Positions 1 to 10,733 of a stretch of DNA of 64,000 nucleotides are shown here, piece by piece. The DNA is from Condylostoma magnum (Eukaryota; Ciliophora; Heterotrichea; Heterotrichida; Condylostomatidae), in contig CAKKTI010000041.1 in assembly GCA_920105805.1 (NCBI GenBank), positions 1-64,000 on the forward strand. Reading direction: 5' to 3'. Under the pieces are notes generated by a model that saw only the letters and a list, made by a program, of their open reading frames with translations, searched no databases and was not told the origin of the DNA. Made by a program: the position numbers and the translations under genes. Numbering within the stretch: the first letter of the stretch is position 1; each line of letters begins with the position of its first letter.

Positions 1-1536
1 CATCATAACGGTATAATGCATAGAAACTTAAAGCCTGAAAATGTACTAGTGGGAACTGATTTCTAAGTGAAAATATCAGACTTTACACTATCTAGATAGT
101 GCTTAATTCCTCATAAGATATACACTCCAGAAGATCCTAAGGATAGAGATAGATCAGGGAGAGAGGCAAAAAGATTGTGGTATAGAGCACCTGAGCTTTT
201 ACTAAGATAAGAAATGTACAGCTTTGAAGTCGATATATGATCAGTTGGCTGCATATTAGCAGAATTATGTCTAGGTGAGCCTTTGTTTGATGGTAAAAGT
301 GAAATTGATCAATTGTTTTAAATATTTCAAGTAACTGGAAATACTGGTCAATCTGTTAATTATTTGCCTAATTGAGATAAAATTGATTTTAGGTTACTAC
401 TTACTGATGATAAAGATGAAATTATAAGTGAAATGATTCCTTCTAGGTAAAAAATAGCTTTGAAGTTTATTAAAATCGCAGAAAGATTGGGGAGTGATGG
501 AGTTGATTTAATTTTATAGTGTCTTGATTTAAACCCTTATAATAGAATTTCAGCTAGAGACGCTGTAAATCACTCGTTTTTCCAATAAACTGTTCCTTTC
601 TTCTAATTATATCCTCATATTGAGTGCAATAGCTGTAAGAATTATAAGGGGAAATAAGAATATTCTAAATGCTAGTTAATAAGCTAACTAATATCCATGC
701 ATTCATCAGAAACAGAGTAAAATAACCCTCTTTTAGTACAATAATAGATAAATGAAACCGCTAGGGCTATATTGGTAGATTGACTTATTGATGTATCTGT
801 TCACTTTGAGCTTTCATCACAAACTCTACACTATGCAGTTACACTACTAGATAAAGTACTATCCATTTAAAATTTGCATTAATCGAAATTATAATTACTA
901 GGAGTTACATGCATGAAAATCTCAGATGTATTAAATGAAAACTCAAGAGAGTATTATAGGTAAGAGAATTCATTAGAGTATACATTTATAACGGCGTAAG
1001 AATACACACCATTAGAATTACTATTACTTGAGAAATAAATACTAAATATACTCAAATTTGATTTGGTAATTCCTTATTTCCTCACAGCTTACTAAGCATT
1101 TTGTTAGTTAATAAAATTAGATAATATAACTCAAATAAAAGGAGACTTTTTATGCGATTGTTTGCTACTAAATTGCAATTATGCCATATACAAGCCTACA
1201 CTGATTGCATCTACAATAATTTTTCTGATTGTTAAGGAAAATTAATACACAATTTGTGATAAAAAGCTTAACTTTTGTCGCTAATAATTTGGATGAAGTA
1301 GCCTATAATAGTTTTAAAGTTGTGTTTAATTTATTACTTAGTTTTGGCTAGAAGTACAAACTAATGAAGATTATTTAAGATTTGAATCAATAAGACGAAA
1401 GTATATAGATAGTTCTTTTGTAAATTCTTTCTTTCCACCCTAAATTTCTACTTCAGAGCTATCCAAATGGTGGTATAGTTAGATTAATTAATTTAGTAAT
1501 TTTCCATTTTATGTAACAGCTAAAAGATTTGATTAA
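1..1536 (+). CDS. CDK-like pseudokinase fused to a cyclin (5' end outside window)
   Basis: The frame opens at the window edge inside the kinase catalytic loop, so the N-lobe is missing. Visible kinase parts are HRNLKPEN (codons 7-14), SDFTLS (26-31), LWYRAPE and DIWSVGCI, whose Trp is TGA (codon 80); the C-lobe ends near codon 195 (NRISARDAVNHSFF). About 50 codons later a cyclin box begins with RAILVDWLIDV (Trp again TGA, codon 261) and continues to ILNILKFDL and a cyclin C-lobe (FWLEVQTNEDYLRFE). HRD is HRN and DFG is DFT, so catalysis is probably lost. An insertion separates the YT of the activation loop from LWYRAPE. I put the stop at tandem TAA TAA, 4 bases before the convergent neighbour. 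Two adjacent in-frame genes could mimic a fusion in this code (a Met lies at 697), but the linker reads like protein (Cys/Lys-rich) and is longer than typical gaps here. Confidence 0.75.
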
Positions 1537-1540
1537 TAAC

Positions 1541-2512
1541 CTACTGGCTGTAAATTCCATTCATCTCTAAGCATACTCTTACTATATCACTCTTAAGGAA
1601 GTTGTCAATTATTACTATATTCCCCATTCTCTGGTTGTTTAATTTCCAAAATTCTGGAAGAAATTGATTTCCTTCTTATGCTAGTTTCAGCAATGTATTT
1701 AAAGTTTTAGCATCTATATAGTTTCGCATGCAATTGTAATCAGGAGTTAATGTCCATGATATTTTGTATAGGACATTTGAATGTTGGCCTTCTAAAAACT
1801 TCTGAACTGTTTTTACATTGTACTACATCATTTCTTGCACGTAGCATTAATCAGCATATGTATTGTGTAAAACTTAGTCAACATCCCAAATTAGATTAGT
1901 TTCATACTCCTTTTTTGCCATTCCTACTAAAATTTACTATCCTTTATCAATATAATCATTGATTGTTTAACTATAGCCTAAGTCAATTGGTATTAGCTTA
2001 TCTCTGAAAAATTATAAAATAGTATCTTAAAGAGACTATATATTGTCAGCTGTCGGATAACCATCAAAATGACTAACTTCTAGCACTATAATTTCTTTAG
2101 GATGTGAATCAATAAAAGTAGTTATATTTCTCAAAATATTACTAATTAGATCTCCTTCAATATGATGAAAAGTTCTCCATGCATGGGTAACATTATCCCA
2201 TCCAGCTCTCAAATCAAAATATCTTATTCCATTCTCTAGTTGTGTGTAGAGATCAACTGTTTAAGAATGAGACCAATTATGCATCAGCTCAAAGAAATCA
2301 GAGTTAGTTTGATTAGCTAGTAGCTTCACATCTCTAATAAATCCTGAGTCAGAATCTGGCATTACTCTATCGAAAAGGAAATAAGTGCCACTATCATGAG
2401 TTCCTGGTAAGGTTATATTCCTGAGACTTAAACTCCCAATTTTACCAAGAGAATCTTACATTCAATTTTCATATGATGCAGAAATCAGCATAAGACTAAG
2501 TAAAAAGAACAT
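1541..2512 (-). CDS. Secreted PI-PLC X-domain protein 1
   Basis: A 323-residue protein with an N-terminal signal peptide (MFFLLSLMLISASYEN) followed by the PI-specific phospholipase C X-domain pattern: LPGTHDSGTYFLFDRVMP carries the first catalytic His, ENGIRYFDLRAGW follows, then RTFHHIEGD with the second His. The family (PLCXD or bacterial-type PI-PLC) cleaves phosphoinositide or GPI head groups; here the signal peptide implies action in the secretory pathway or outside the cell. The C-terminal GNIVIIDNFLKSDIV is typical of the family's last strand. The TAG stop lies 4 bases from the stop of the convergent kinase-cyclin gene. The start is the Met that opens the signal peptide, 16 bases after the stop of the tandem paralogue. 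Confidence 0.85.
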
Positions 2513-2528
2513 ATTTATATTGGCCTAA

Positions 2529-3488
2529 CTAAAGATCATTAATATCAAAAATGACCTGCATGATTTTGCTCTCCTTGAAATTATCTACACTAATTATATT
2601 TCCTAAACTTCTAGTTAAGCTTTTAATATCTTACCAAAATATAGGAAAATAATTATTTGCAGTATGGGTCATTTCTATAAGAGATTTAGTTGAGTTTGGG
2701 AATAAAGAATTGTAGATAGTTTTTTCATCTGGAGTTAAAATCCATTAAATTTGCAATAATTAAGGATCTCTCTCTAGGTAATACTTTTCAACGATTTTTC
2801 TATAGTATTTTATCAACTTTTCCAAATCCTTAGTATGTGCATAGGTATTTTTTATCAATTTACTTTTCTAGATGCTCTTAGTTCTACTAGGTATTTTTGA
2901 CATTGTAACTAATACCCTCTATCCAAGTTTAAGCAGCTCTCCAAACGTAAGCTTACTATTTTGGATTAAATATTCCCCGAAACTATCAATAACCAATTAT
3001 TCTAGTTTTTGAAAATGATCTAAAAATGGAGTGCCATCAATATGGCTTATCTCCAAAATGACAATTTCCTAAGGATACTCTTCAATAAATTGCGTAACAT
3101 TTCTAAAGACATTCTGAAAGGAGTCCCCAACAAGTGTGTGGTGTGTTCTCCATTCCTATGTCTCAAAATCCCAGCCAGCTCTTAGGTCTAAGTATCTAGC
3201 CCCGTAATACAATTAATCATAGATTATTTCCCTCTATGAAATTGCCCAATCTCTAACCAAATCATTTAAGCTTTTTCCTAAATCCAGTGCGAAATCAATT
3301 AAAATATCTCTAAAGCCCGGCTGAGAGCCAGGCATCACTCGATCTATAAGCTAATAAGTTCCACTGTCATGGGTTCCTGGCAGAGAAACTTGATAAAAAG
3401 TTTTATCCTTTAACTTATAGCTGTATTTTTCCATTCAATTAGGGTACTGGGAAATTGCAGTAAATATACATACAAGGAGAATAAGCAT
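2529..3488 (-). CDS. Secreted PI-PLC X-domain protein 2
   Basis: A 319-residue paralogue of the downstream gene, same strand, 16 bases apart. The signal peptide is short (MLILLVCIFTAISQYP). The X-domain shows LPGTHDSGTYQLIDRVMP, YYGARYLDLRAGW, RTHHTLVGDSF with the second His, EIVILEISHIDG and the closing GNIISVDNF. Both catalytic His are present, so activity on phosphoinositides or GPI anchors is plausible. The two copies share layout but differ widely in sequence, so the tandem duplication is not recent. The stop is read as TAG (2529-2531); reading through to the next TGA would overlap the neighbour's signal peptide in another frame. Confidence 0.85.
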
Positions 3489-3500
3489 TTTTTATTTATA

Positions 3501-4817
3501 CTAACCCAAAAAATCTTCTAGAGTTGATGCTAAAAAGCCTGATATATGGAACCAGTCGTCACTATGCTATTGTTATGTAAGCTCCATATTCCTCTATGTC
3601 AAAATTTCTACCTCTTTTCTATATTTTTAGTTTATTTTGTTTATCTCGATTTCAGTATTTACAATATCTGTTTTGTTTTCATCATATTGGCCGTTTCCTA
3701 GTTCTACACATAGTTTTAATCTTTCCATTTCTTGTTTATTTTACCTTATCTCATTTTCTAACTTTTATATGCATTCACCCTTTGATTATAACTCTCTGTT
3801 TAATTTTTCTACTTATCCTTTATAAAGGTCTGAGCTCTGTATATTTTAGCTGTTAAGCCTAGCTATTTTTGCTTCGTTGTTTTGATATTTTAGATTGTTA
3901 AAGCGCAGATTTTCAGTTTCTATAATTTATTATTGTTTTTCATAAACAACTGTATTGTATTTCTCAGTTAATTCTTCAACTTCATATCTTAAAAGCCAGA
4001 TTTCCTGTTCTAATTTTTAATTCTCCTCCTAAAGCTTATTAGATTCATTATTAAACTTTCTAGAAACTTCTTAGTAGTTTTATTACAAGCTTTTGTATCT
4101 TTGTTCTGATTGCTTTAATTATTCCTCATATTCATAGTTAATATCTTTTAGTGTTTAAACATCGCTTTATATATCTTGGTCTTATATTGGTTTATACTAC
4201 TATAATAAAGATTATAGTACTTTTATTTCATTTTACTTCTACGCCAGTATATCTTAACTCTCATTTATCTATAATTACAAATCTATTATTTATTTTTCCT
4301 ACCCTTCAATCTCTTAGTACAGTTTATTATTAAGCTCAATATAACTTTTTTGCATTCTCTCATATTCTGTACATTAGAACTCTTAGCTTTAAATCTTCTA
4401 CAATTATCCAAGCATTTCCCTATTCAACTTTGTTACTTCTTTTACAACAAGTCACTATTTCCTTATAATCATAATTAAATCTTAATACGTAAATTTCTTT
4501 ACCTCTGCTACCAATCCAGTTTTCCCTTAAACATTACCTAATAGTCTGTTATATTCTTTCTTCTATTTATTTCAAATCTCGCATCTCTCCTGCAAAGAAT
4601 TTAACTACAACTATAAATATTTATTCTTCAGTACTAAACTTTCATCAAATTTTTAATCAGCATAGTTTTAATTACTTGTCTAATGATTAACCTTAGACTG
4701 ATTAAAAAAAAAGGAAGAAACGATTGGCTCAGCATTAGGTGATCATGTAGTAGATGGTGTTGTTTTAGTTTTAGGGGATAAAATTTGTTCAGGGGTCTTT
4801 ATATGAATTTTTGACAT
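3501..4817 (-). CDS. Coiled-coil protein, unknown
   Basis: A 438-residue protein. The first ~60 residues are low-complexity (KTPEQILSPKTKTTPSTTWS, with a TGA Trp). From about residue 70 to 400 it is long Glu/Lys/Gln-rich heptad sequence typical of a rod. The C-terminus (DDWFHISGFLASTLEDFLGQ) is more globular. I recognise no family; centrosomal, basal-body or cortical structural roles are common for such ciliate proteins, but that is inference. ATG follows the TAA TAA stop of the upstream gene by 4 bases, and its own TAG lies 12 bases before the next ATG, which fixes both ends well. Confidence 0.7.
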
Positions 4818-4821
4818 TTTA

Positions 4822-5286
4822 TTAATAATTTAGGAATGGTAATTAGAAACTTTCTTTCTTTGTAAGGCTGTAGCAAAAAGACGTGTCCATACTGAATCTT
4901 TTAGGGTTATTAGAGCTTGATATGGTTTAAAGCCCAGTTCTGCTTAAATTATTCTTCTAAGTAGAAGAAAGTGTGCCCGGATATAGTTTTTTTAGAGCGT
5001 TTGTGGCTATTGGCTTTAAATTAATATTCCTTTTCATATTTTTCTTGTAGTCTTAATTTCGCTGATTCGAGCGTTCTCATTCCTTTCTGTTATAGTGGGA
5101 CTTCACTTGTTATATTTTCTGAGCTATTACTCTATTATCACTATTAATCCTATTGATTTCTCGCTTTCTGTATCCATCATTAAGAGATCTGGGAGGAGGT
5201 GTTACAAATTTACCCCGATTGTTAACAATATCTTACATTTTTTACACAAGTACTTTATTTTCAAGCTTTATCTGCTTTAATCGCAT
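4822..5286 (-). CDS. CFAP97/Hemingway-domain protein
   Basis: A 154-residue protein with the CFAP97 (Hemingway) pattern in its middle: NRVIAQKIQQVKSHYNRKEW, then ERSNQRNQDYKKNMKR, where the Trp of RKEWER is a TGA codon. The family is found in motile cilia and sperm and is linked to axoneme integrity. Length fits the short CFAP97D-like members. An in-frame TGA lies just upstream of ATG, supporting this start. Tandem TAA TAA ends the gene 4 bases before the ATG of the next gene on the same strand. It is divergent from the coiled-coil gene at 5480. Confidence 0.7.
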
Positions 5287-5479
5287 TTTTTTCAGCAGTT
5301 TTCCCCTTCCGTTGAGGTTGGAAGACAAATGAGAGTAATTTTAAGGTGGATTGTTGTCTAATAATGATTTAACTCTATTAAGTCCCTTTTTAAGATTTTG
5401 CTGTTGTTGTAAAATCCTGTATAGAGTTTACATTAGTTTATATGTTGGATTTGCCTCTGCCTCTTTTCTCATATTTTAT
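5287..5479. promoter_or_regulatory. Divergent intergenic stretch
   Basis: About 190 bases between the divergent CFAP97-like gene and the coiled-coil gene starting at 5480. The + frame of the latter stays open from 5351 and would encode a hydrophobic Cys-rich stretch, but it has no in-frame ATG before 5480, so I leave it outside the gene. It must hold both promoters; no specific motif is recognised. Confidence 0.4.
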
Positions 5480-7024
5480 ATGAAATCTGAATGCAAGCGG
5501 CTTAATGAAGAAGTTATGTTCATTCTTTCTAAATTAGAACAAGAAAGGTACTTTTCTTTGATGCATGATAAAGAAATTTAAAAGTTATAAACAGAACTAG
5601 AAACATTACTACAGAATAGAAAAGTAAACGAATTATAAAAATACAGACAGTAATATTAGATATTAAAGAGACAGTATGGAAGGGTATTGCATAATCTTCA
5701 TAAGTAATAATAAGAAGTAATGGGAGTAGTTGATTAAGTCAACAGGGAAAGGGAAAATAAGTTAAAAGATTAGAAGTATGTAAGGAATGTAAGGAAGTAA
5801 ATTTGATAGAATAGGAAAAAAAGTGTTGCATTGACTGAGAAAGCTAATTAGTAGGTAAAATCATCTGGCTCCTTCTCATCAAAATTGTTTCATTTAAGAT
5901 CTTAGAGTGTTGATATAAATAGTAACAGAAAAAGGAGCCAAATACAAATTTTTAACAAGGAATCTAAATTTGAGACTATTTAAGCTAACGTTTTAAAGAG
6001 AAATTTGTAAGAAAGAGAAAATGAGACTAAACTTCTTATTGAAGCATAGGTTATACAAAATAAACTCAGGGAAAAGTGGTCTGAGAAAGTATAAAGAGTG
6101 TTTAGATAGTATATTTAAAGGTAAAAGAGGTATAAAAGGCTTGATAAAAAGCTTACTATAATGAAAGAAAGTGTTGGAGCTAGTTCTAATGAAGAGGTAA
6201 TAAGAATAATGTGTAAGATTTAGTATAGAAATGATGGAATTAGAATGTACTTAGATTAGGTTTGAACGTAAATAAATGACTTGGAGGAAAATAATAAAAA
6301 TTCATTGAGTTAAGTTAAAGAGATATAATAACAATCAATTAGTTATGATCAGTAGAAAAAGTAAAAAATCGACGAGGCATAGTGCACTATTTAAAAAGTT
6401 TAAAGCAAAAGGTAAAAATTACAATAAAAGTCACAAAAACTCGAAGAAAATATATGTAAAACTACCCCAATAGTACAAAGATTTCTGAAAAATCCAACAA
6501 TTACATTAAGTTCTAAAAATTTTATAAAGAAATTAACAAAAATACAAGATTTGATTAATCTTCCAGCAAATTACTAGAAAATAGAGTCATCTAATTCCTT
6601 AGCATAAGTAGAAAAGGCAATATAAAATCTAGGCCTAATTCAGCTATCAGAACCAACTACAATGGCCCTAACTCATCAATCCTTTCTCAACAACGCCATA
6701 AATCTATCTCAAGACTCATTTGAAGATCTCTTTCAGTCTAAAAATAGCAATTTTAACTTAAAATCTAACTGTTAAAAAGAAAATGAAGTTTTTGTATTTA
6801 ACAATAATACCCTTTATCCTATCAATAGACTACTAGAAGTATTACACATTCTCTAACAGTTCCTTAGAAAATCTCAATAAAAATTTAAGGTAGTATATCT
6901 AATCAATAGCTCATAGATAGCAATTAGCTCCAGAAATATAAAACACTTATTACTTTACCAAGCAAAAACTTGCAGCTTTATCCTAGTAATACACATAAAC
7001 AGAAGATTACCACTTGAAATCTAG
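5480..7024 (+). CDS. Coiled-coil protein, unknown
   Basis: About 514 residues. Residues 1-350 are charged heptad-type sequence (KRLNEEVMFILSKLEQER, then Gln/Lys/Glu-rich helix). The last ~150 residues are Ser/Asn/Leu-rich and more globular (TIVQRFLKNPTITL is not continuous there; clearest is LTHQSFLNNAINLSQDSFED). One TGA Trp lies in the middle (LDQVWTQINDLEE). I recognise no domain. The start is the first in-frame ATG; an upstream open stretch back to 5351 lacks one. The TAG stop is followed 13 bases later by the ATG of the next coiled-coil gene on the same strand. Confidence 0.6.
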
Positions 7025-7037
7025 TCTGGCTGTTACA

Positions 7038-8180
7038 ATGCTTGAATAGATTAGAGGACTAGCAGAATGCGTTTTTATATTGGGAGAGTCTGTTGAAGGA
7101 GTAAGTGGAGATGATTTAATGGAGTTATATGTGTAATTATAAGAAGGAGCTGAAAATTTAAAGGATAAAATTCATTAGGATGATATGAAATAGTTCGAGG
7201 AAAGCATTAGCAGTGAATATTAAAGTATGGTATCTAATATGATCGACCAGGAAAATCAAATTGCTTAAATGAGTATTGATTATAATAGTAAAACTTACAC
7301 ATTATAGTATTATAATGAGCAATATCTACAGGTTTAGATTAAAATCCAAATGTATAATGAAATACTAGATCAAATTTATTAAAAGTAGTAAGACCGGATA
7401 GAGAAGTACTCAATTGCTATGACTGAGTAGTAGGATAGAAGTAGAGCGTTATAATCAAATAAATTTAAGGAGTATTAATTGTAAGAACAGTAAGTTATTG
7501 ATTAATTGAAGAATTAAATAGAATTGATTGAAAATAAGAATACTGAAATAGGAGGCTAATTAGGAGGATTAAAATCTGATAAAGAAAATTATCGAAAGAA
7601 AATTGAATGATTATAATAAGAACTGGAATAAAAAACTTAAGAGTTTGTTACAATTTAAAACCAATTTGATTAATTACGACTATTGGCCTAAGAAGAGTTT
7701 TAAAAAGAAATTACAGACATATAAAATTACTAATAATAATTAGTATAAGGAGTTAATAGTATAAATGAGCAAAAGAAGGTGAATTAGCAATAGTATAACA
7801 TCTGTATGTAAGAATTGTTTAAAGTTCAGTAGAAAGATAGCAGATTAGTACTATAAATACAGTACTTATAGGATGAAATTAAATACGCGAATACTAGAAA
7901 GAGTAGTTAAAAGTAATTAATCCAAAAAGAAATCTCTGTTTACAAGTAGGCTTACTAAAGTTCTATTGATTCCCTATAACATGCTGGTAAAACTTATTAA
8001 AATGAAGTTGATAAATTAGAAAATGAACTTAAAATTATAACACAAAAATACGAGGATTTGAATAAATGCTAATTGCAAAAATAATAAGACTAATCAAACT
8101 TTTTACCAAAAATGGAACCTAAAACGCTTCCAAATCAACCATTTTACTATGATTTTTCCTCAAAATTTAAATAGATTTAA
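7038..8180 (+). CDS. Coiled-coil protein, unknown
   Basis: About 380 residues, almost entirely Gln/Glu/Lys/Ile-rich helix with heptad periodicity from residue ~40 to ~350, ending in a short Pro-containing tail (MEPKTLPNQPFYYDFS). More than 60 glutamines come from TAA/TAG, one of the densest runs in the window; one TGA Trp lies mid-protein. Family not recognised; a structural filament or cortical role is only a guess. The stop could be TAG at 8172 or TAA at 8178 or 8181; all lie within 20 bases of the convergent neighbour's stop. Confidence 0.6.
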
Positions 8181-8189
8181 TAAAAATTG

Positions 8190-9338
8190 CTATGAATTAT
8201 GTAAACTACTGGAAGATTTATTGAAATTTATCTGCATTTCATACTGTTGCTAGAGTTTTTCGTATTCAATAAGCAGCATCCTAATATCATTCTCTCTTTC
8301 AACAATTCCGTTTTATAGATCTTTCTACTTCTTTTGCAAGGAATCTGAGTTATCTATCAACAATTTCCTCAATAATGCTATTTCCTCATCTTTTTCATTT
8401 AAAAGGTCTTATGAAGCTGTTTTCTAATTATTAACTTTTACAACCTATACTATTTACCTCAATAATTCAAAATTTTCTTGATAAGTTTTACTGTTAATCT
8501 TGACAAAGTTGTTAAGTTTTCATACCTTATAAGCTTTATTAACACTTCTTTTCTCCATAAAGTTCAAAATTTTAATCATAGATGCATCATCCTACTTGTT
8601 AACAATATTTTTCTATTATAGCTGCTTTGATAACTTCTCTATTGTATTCCTATACTCTTTAGCCTTTCCTTCCATTTATTCAAGCAGTTGTGAGTACTTT
8701 TCATCCTAAGACAATGCAGAATTAAGATTGCTTAATAATTACTAACATTTTTCCTTTAAACTTTCTTCTCTGGACAAAGCAGCAAGCAAGGCTTCTCTTA
8801 ATTACTGGTTATTATTTCCACTATTATTAATAAGCTTCAAAGCTTAACCTTCATTTAATTGAAACCTAAGATCCTATATTTAACTTTCTTTCTGATTTAA
8901 CGATTCTTAAAGATGTCTTAGCGACGAGTGTTCTTGATCCAGCTTATGGTTAATCTATCCATATGTTCCGAATTACTTGGCATAATATTCGTTTTCTTAG
9001 TTCAATTTATCAATCGTTTATTTAAGTTGGTTTATTTTTTGCTTTAATTACACATTTTATCTCTATAATTTCTAAGGAGATTCTATGACTTATTTGTTAT
9101 CTTAAGTGAATTGACTAATAACCTTCCTAGTAAGTTTCTGGTTTTAATCTAATAACTCCCTAAAAGCCTCTTCTGTGTTCATAAAAGGAGTATTTCTCAC
9201 TTAAAACTCTGCGAAATAGTCTCCAAGCTCTCTATTAATCTATACAAATTACTGGTAAATATGCGATAAATCCATTACATACTTTCCATCAGGCTTATTA
9301 AAAAGTTTTCTAGGATTTAAAACTCGCTTTGTCGCCAT
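8190..9338 (-). CDS. Coiled-coil protein, unknown
   Basis: A 382-residue protein. The N-terminal ~95 residues are not coiled coil (MATKRVLNPRKLFNKPDGKY, then HIYQQFVQINRELGDYF). Continuous heptads run from about residue 100 to 370 with a short break at MEKRSVNKAYKVWKLNNFVK. Family not recognised. The ATG has clean upstream context and is divergent from the RING gene 93 bases away. The TAG stop lies about 10 bases from the convergent coiled-coil gene. Confidence 0.65.
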
Positions 9339-9431
9339 AATAAAATGGGAAAGTGTATATCTTGTACTAAAAAGGGTAAATCTAATTCCAACAGGGATCA
9401 ATTAAGTGAGTAATCTCAGTTAAACTCATCA

Positions 9432-10733
9432 ATGGTTCCAAGATAAGAAGAACCTGAGTAGTCTGAAGAACGTATTATAATAAACACACAGCATCGCAAA
9501 AGTAAAATAGAAGAATTAGATGCAACTCCTCGACAATCCTTAAGAAGTAAGTTTAGATACAACTGCCCTGTATGTCTGTGTTACTTTACCTCTATTCTGC
9601 AGACATGCTGCTGTAAATATTACATATGCTTTAATTGTATAGAAGATCTTAAAGAAAAAGACTTAAAATTTGAAATAAAGTGTCCATTTTGCAACCATAT
9701 TCCAATACAAGTGCAGGATGTTGACCCAAGTGATGAAATAAAGAAATATTCGGACTCTATAAAAGAATCCTCTAAAATAAGTGAGAATCAAGGACTGGAT
9801 GTGTCAGGTATAAGACTATAACTAGATCCTATATTCGAATAATTTGGTGGTTCTGAGTCTAGTAACTCATTTTTCTCAGCTTAAGAGCCAAGTGAGGAGC
9901 CAGAACCCGTCCAGAATATGAGGAAAACAATTTAGTTAATTATAATGGAGTAAAGATTTAAGTCACCCTATAACTCAGTTCTTGTAACGCGTTCAAATAG
10001 TATAAATTCCTCTAAAAGATCACTTAATTTCAGATCTGAGTCCACCCCCTTATAGCAAGCCAGAGTTGAAAGAAGACGATAGGAAAATAATTTAAAAGCG
10101 TTGGAAAACAGAATTAGGAAGTTGATGCAAGAGGAGGAGAGGTCTAAGAAATAAGCTTAGACTGCATAGACTTAAATAACAAAGGTACTATCAATGAGAA
10201 ACTTAATGAGGCATCGTTCATAGGAGAGAGAACGGCTTAAATAATAGAGAATGTTACAGATTGAGGAGTTAAAGTATAAAAATTACTTATAGAGGTAAAA
10301 GATGCAATAAGCATGTTAGTCATCGCGGTAGTAGTTGATTGATAGGAAAAGGTAGGAAGCTGGGATCTTGAAGCAGTATATTAAGAGTGAACAGCAGAAT
10401 AGTACCAGTAATACACAGAATTCTAGTATATTATTGAACAGTAGGCAAAGAAGTGTTACTTAGACTCGTCCTGCTTCAAGACTAAATCAGATACTGGAAG
10501 AGGAAAAAAGCAAGTCTAATTAAGCTACATATAAGATAGATCAGTTAATGCAGTTTGAAAATGAACTAGTGAGGAGAGTTGAGGAAAGTTATAAAGATCA
10601 GCATAAGTATGTCGTCAAACTTAAAACAATAGTAGCTAACAGAGATGTAATTTCTGAAGATCAGCTTAATGTATAGTATTTATAACAGATTTTGCAAAAG
10701 AACAAATTTATACGAAGATTTTCACCATCCTAA
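9432..10733 (+). CDS. RING-type zinc-finger protein
   Basis: A 433-residue protein with a cysteine-rich RING-like finger near residues 45-90: YNCPVCLCYFTS, QTCCCKYYICFNCIEDL, then KCPFCNH. The spacing C-x2-C ... C-C-x3-Y-x-C-x2-C ... C-x2-C is a RING variant, so an E3 ubiquitin ligase or adaptor role is likely but untested. The remaining ~340 residues are Ser/Arg/Gln-rich with basic helical stretches and no second domain I can name. In-frame TAG at 10674 and TAA at 10683 are alternative stops. TAA at 10731 keeps a protein-like tail but overlaps the end of the convergent nucleoporin gene by 12 bases. Confidence 0.75.

Noticed and set aside
1534-1960. Extension of the kinase-cyclin gene past tandem TAA TAA
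   Set aside because: The frame stays open only because it lies antisense to the PI-PLC gene; the cyclin fold is complete before the stops.
5351-5479. Hydrophobic N-terminal extension of the coiled-coil gene
   Set aside because: No in-frame ATG, and no splice pair of plausible length joins it to the upstream ATG at 5329.
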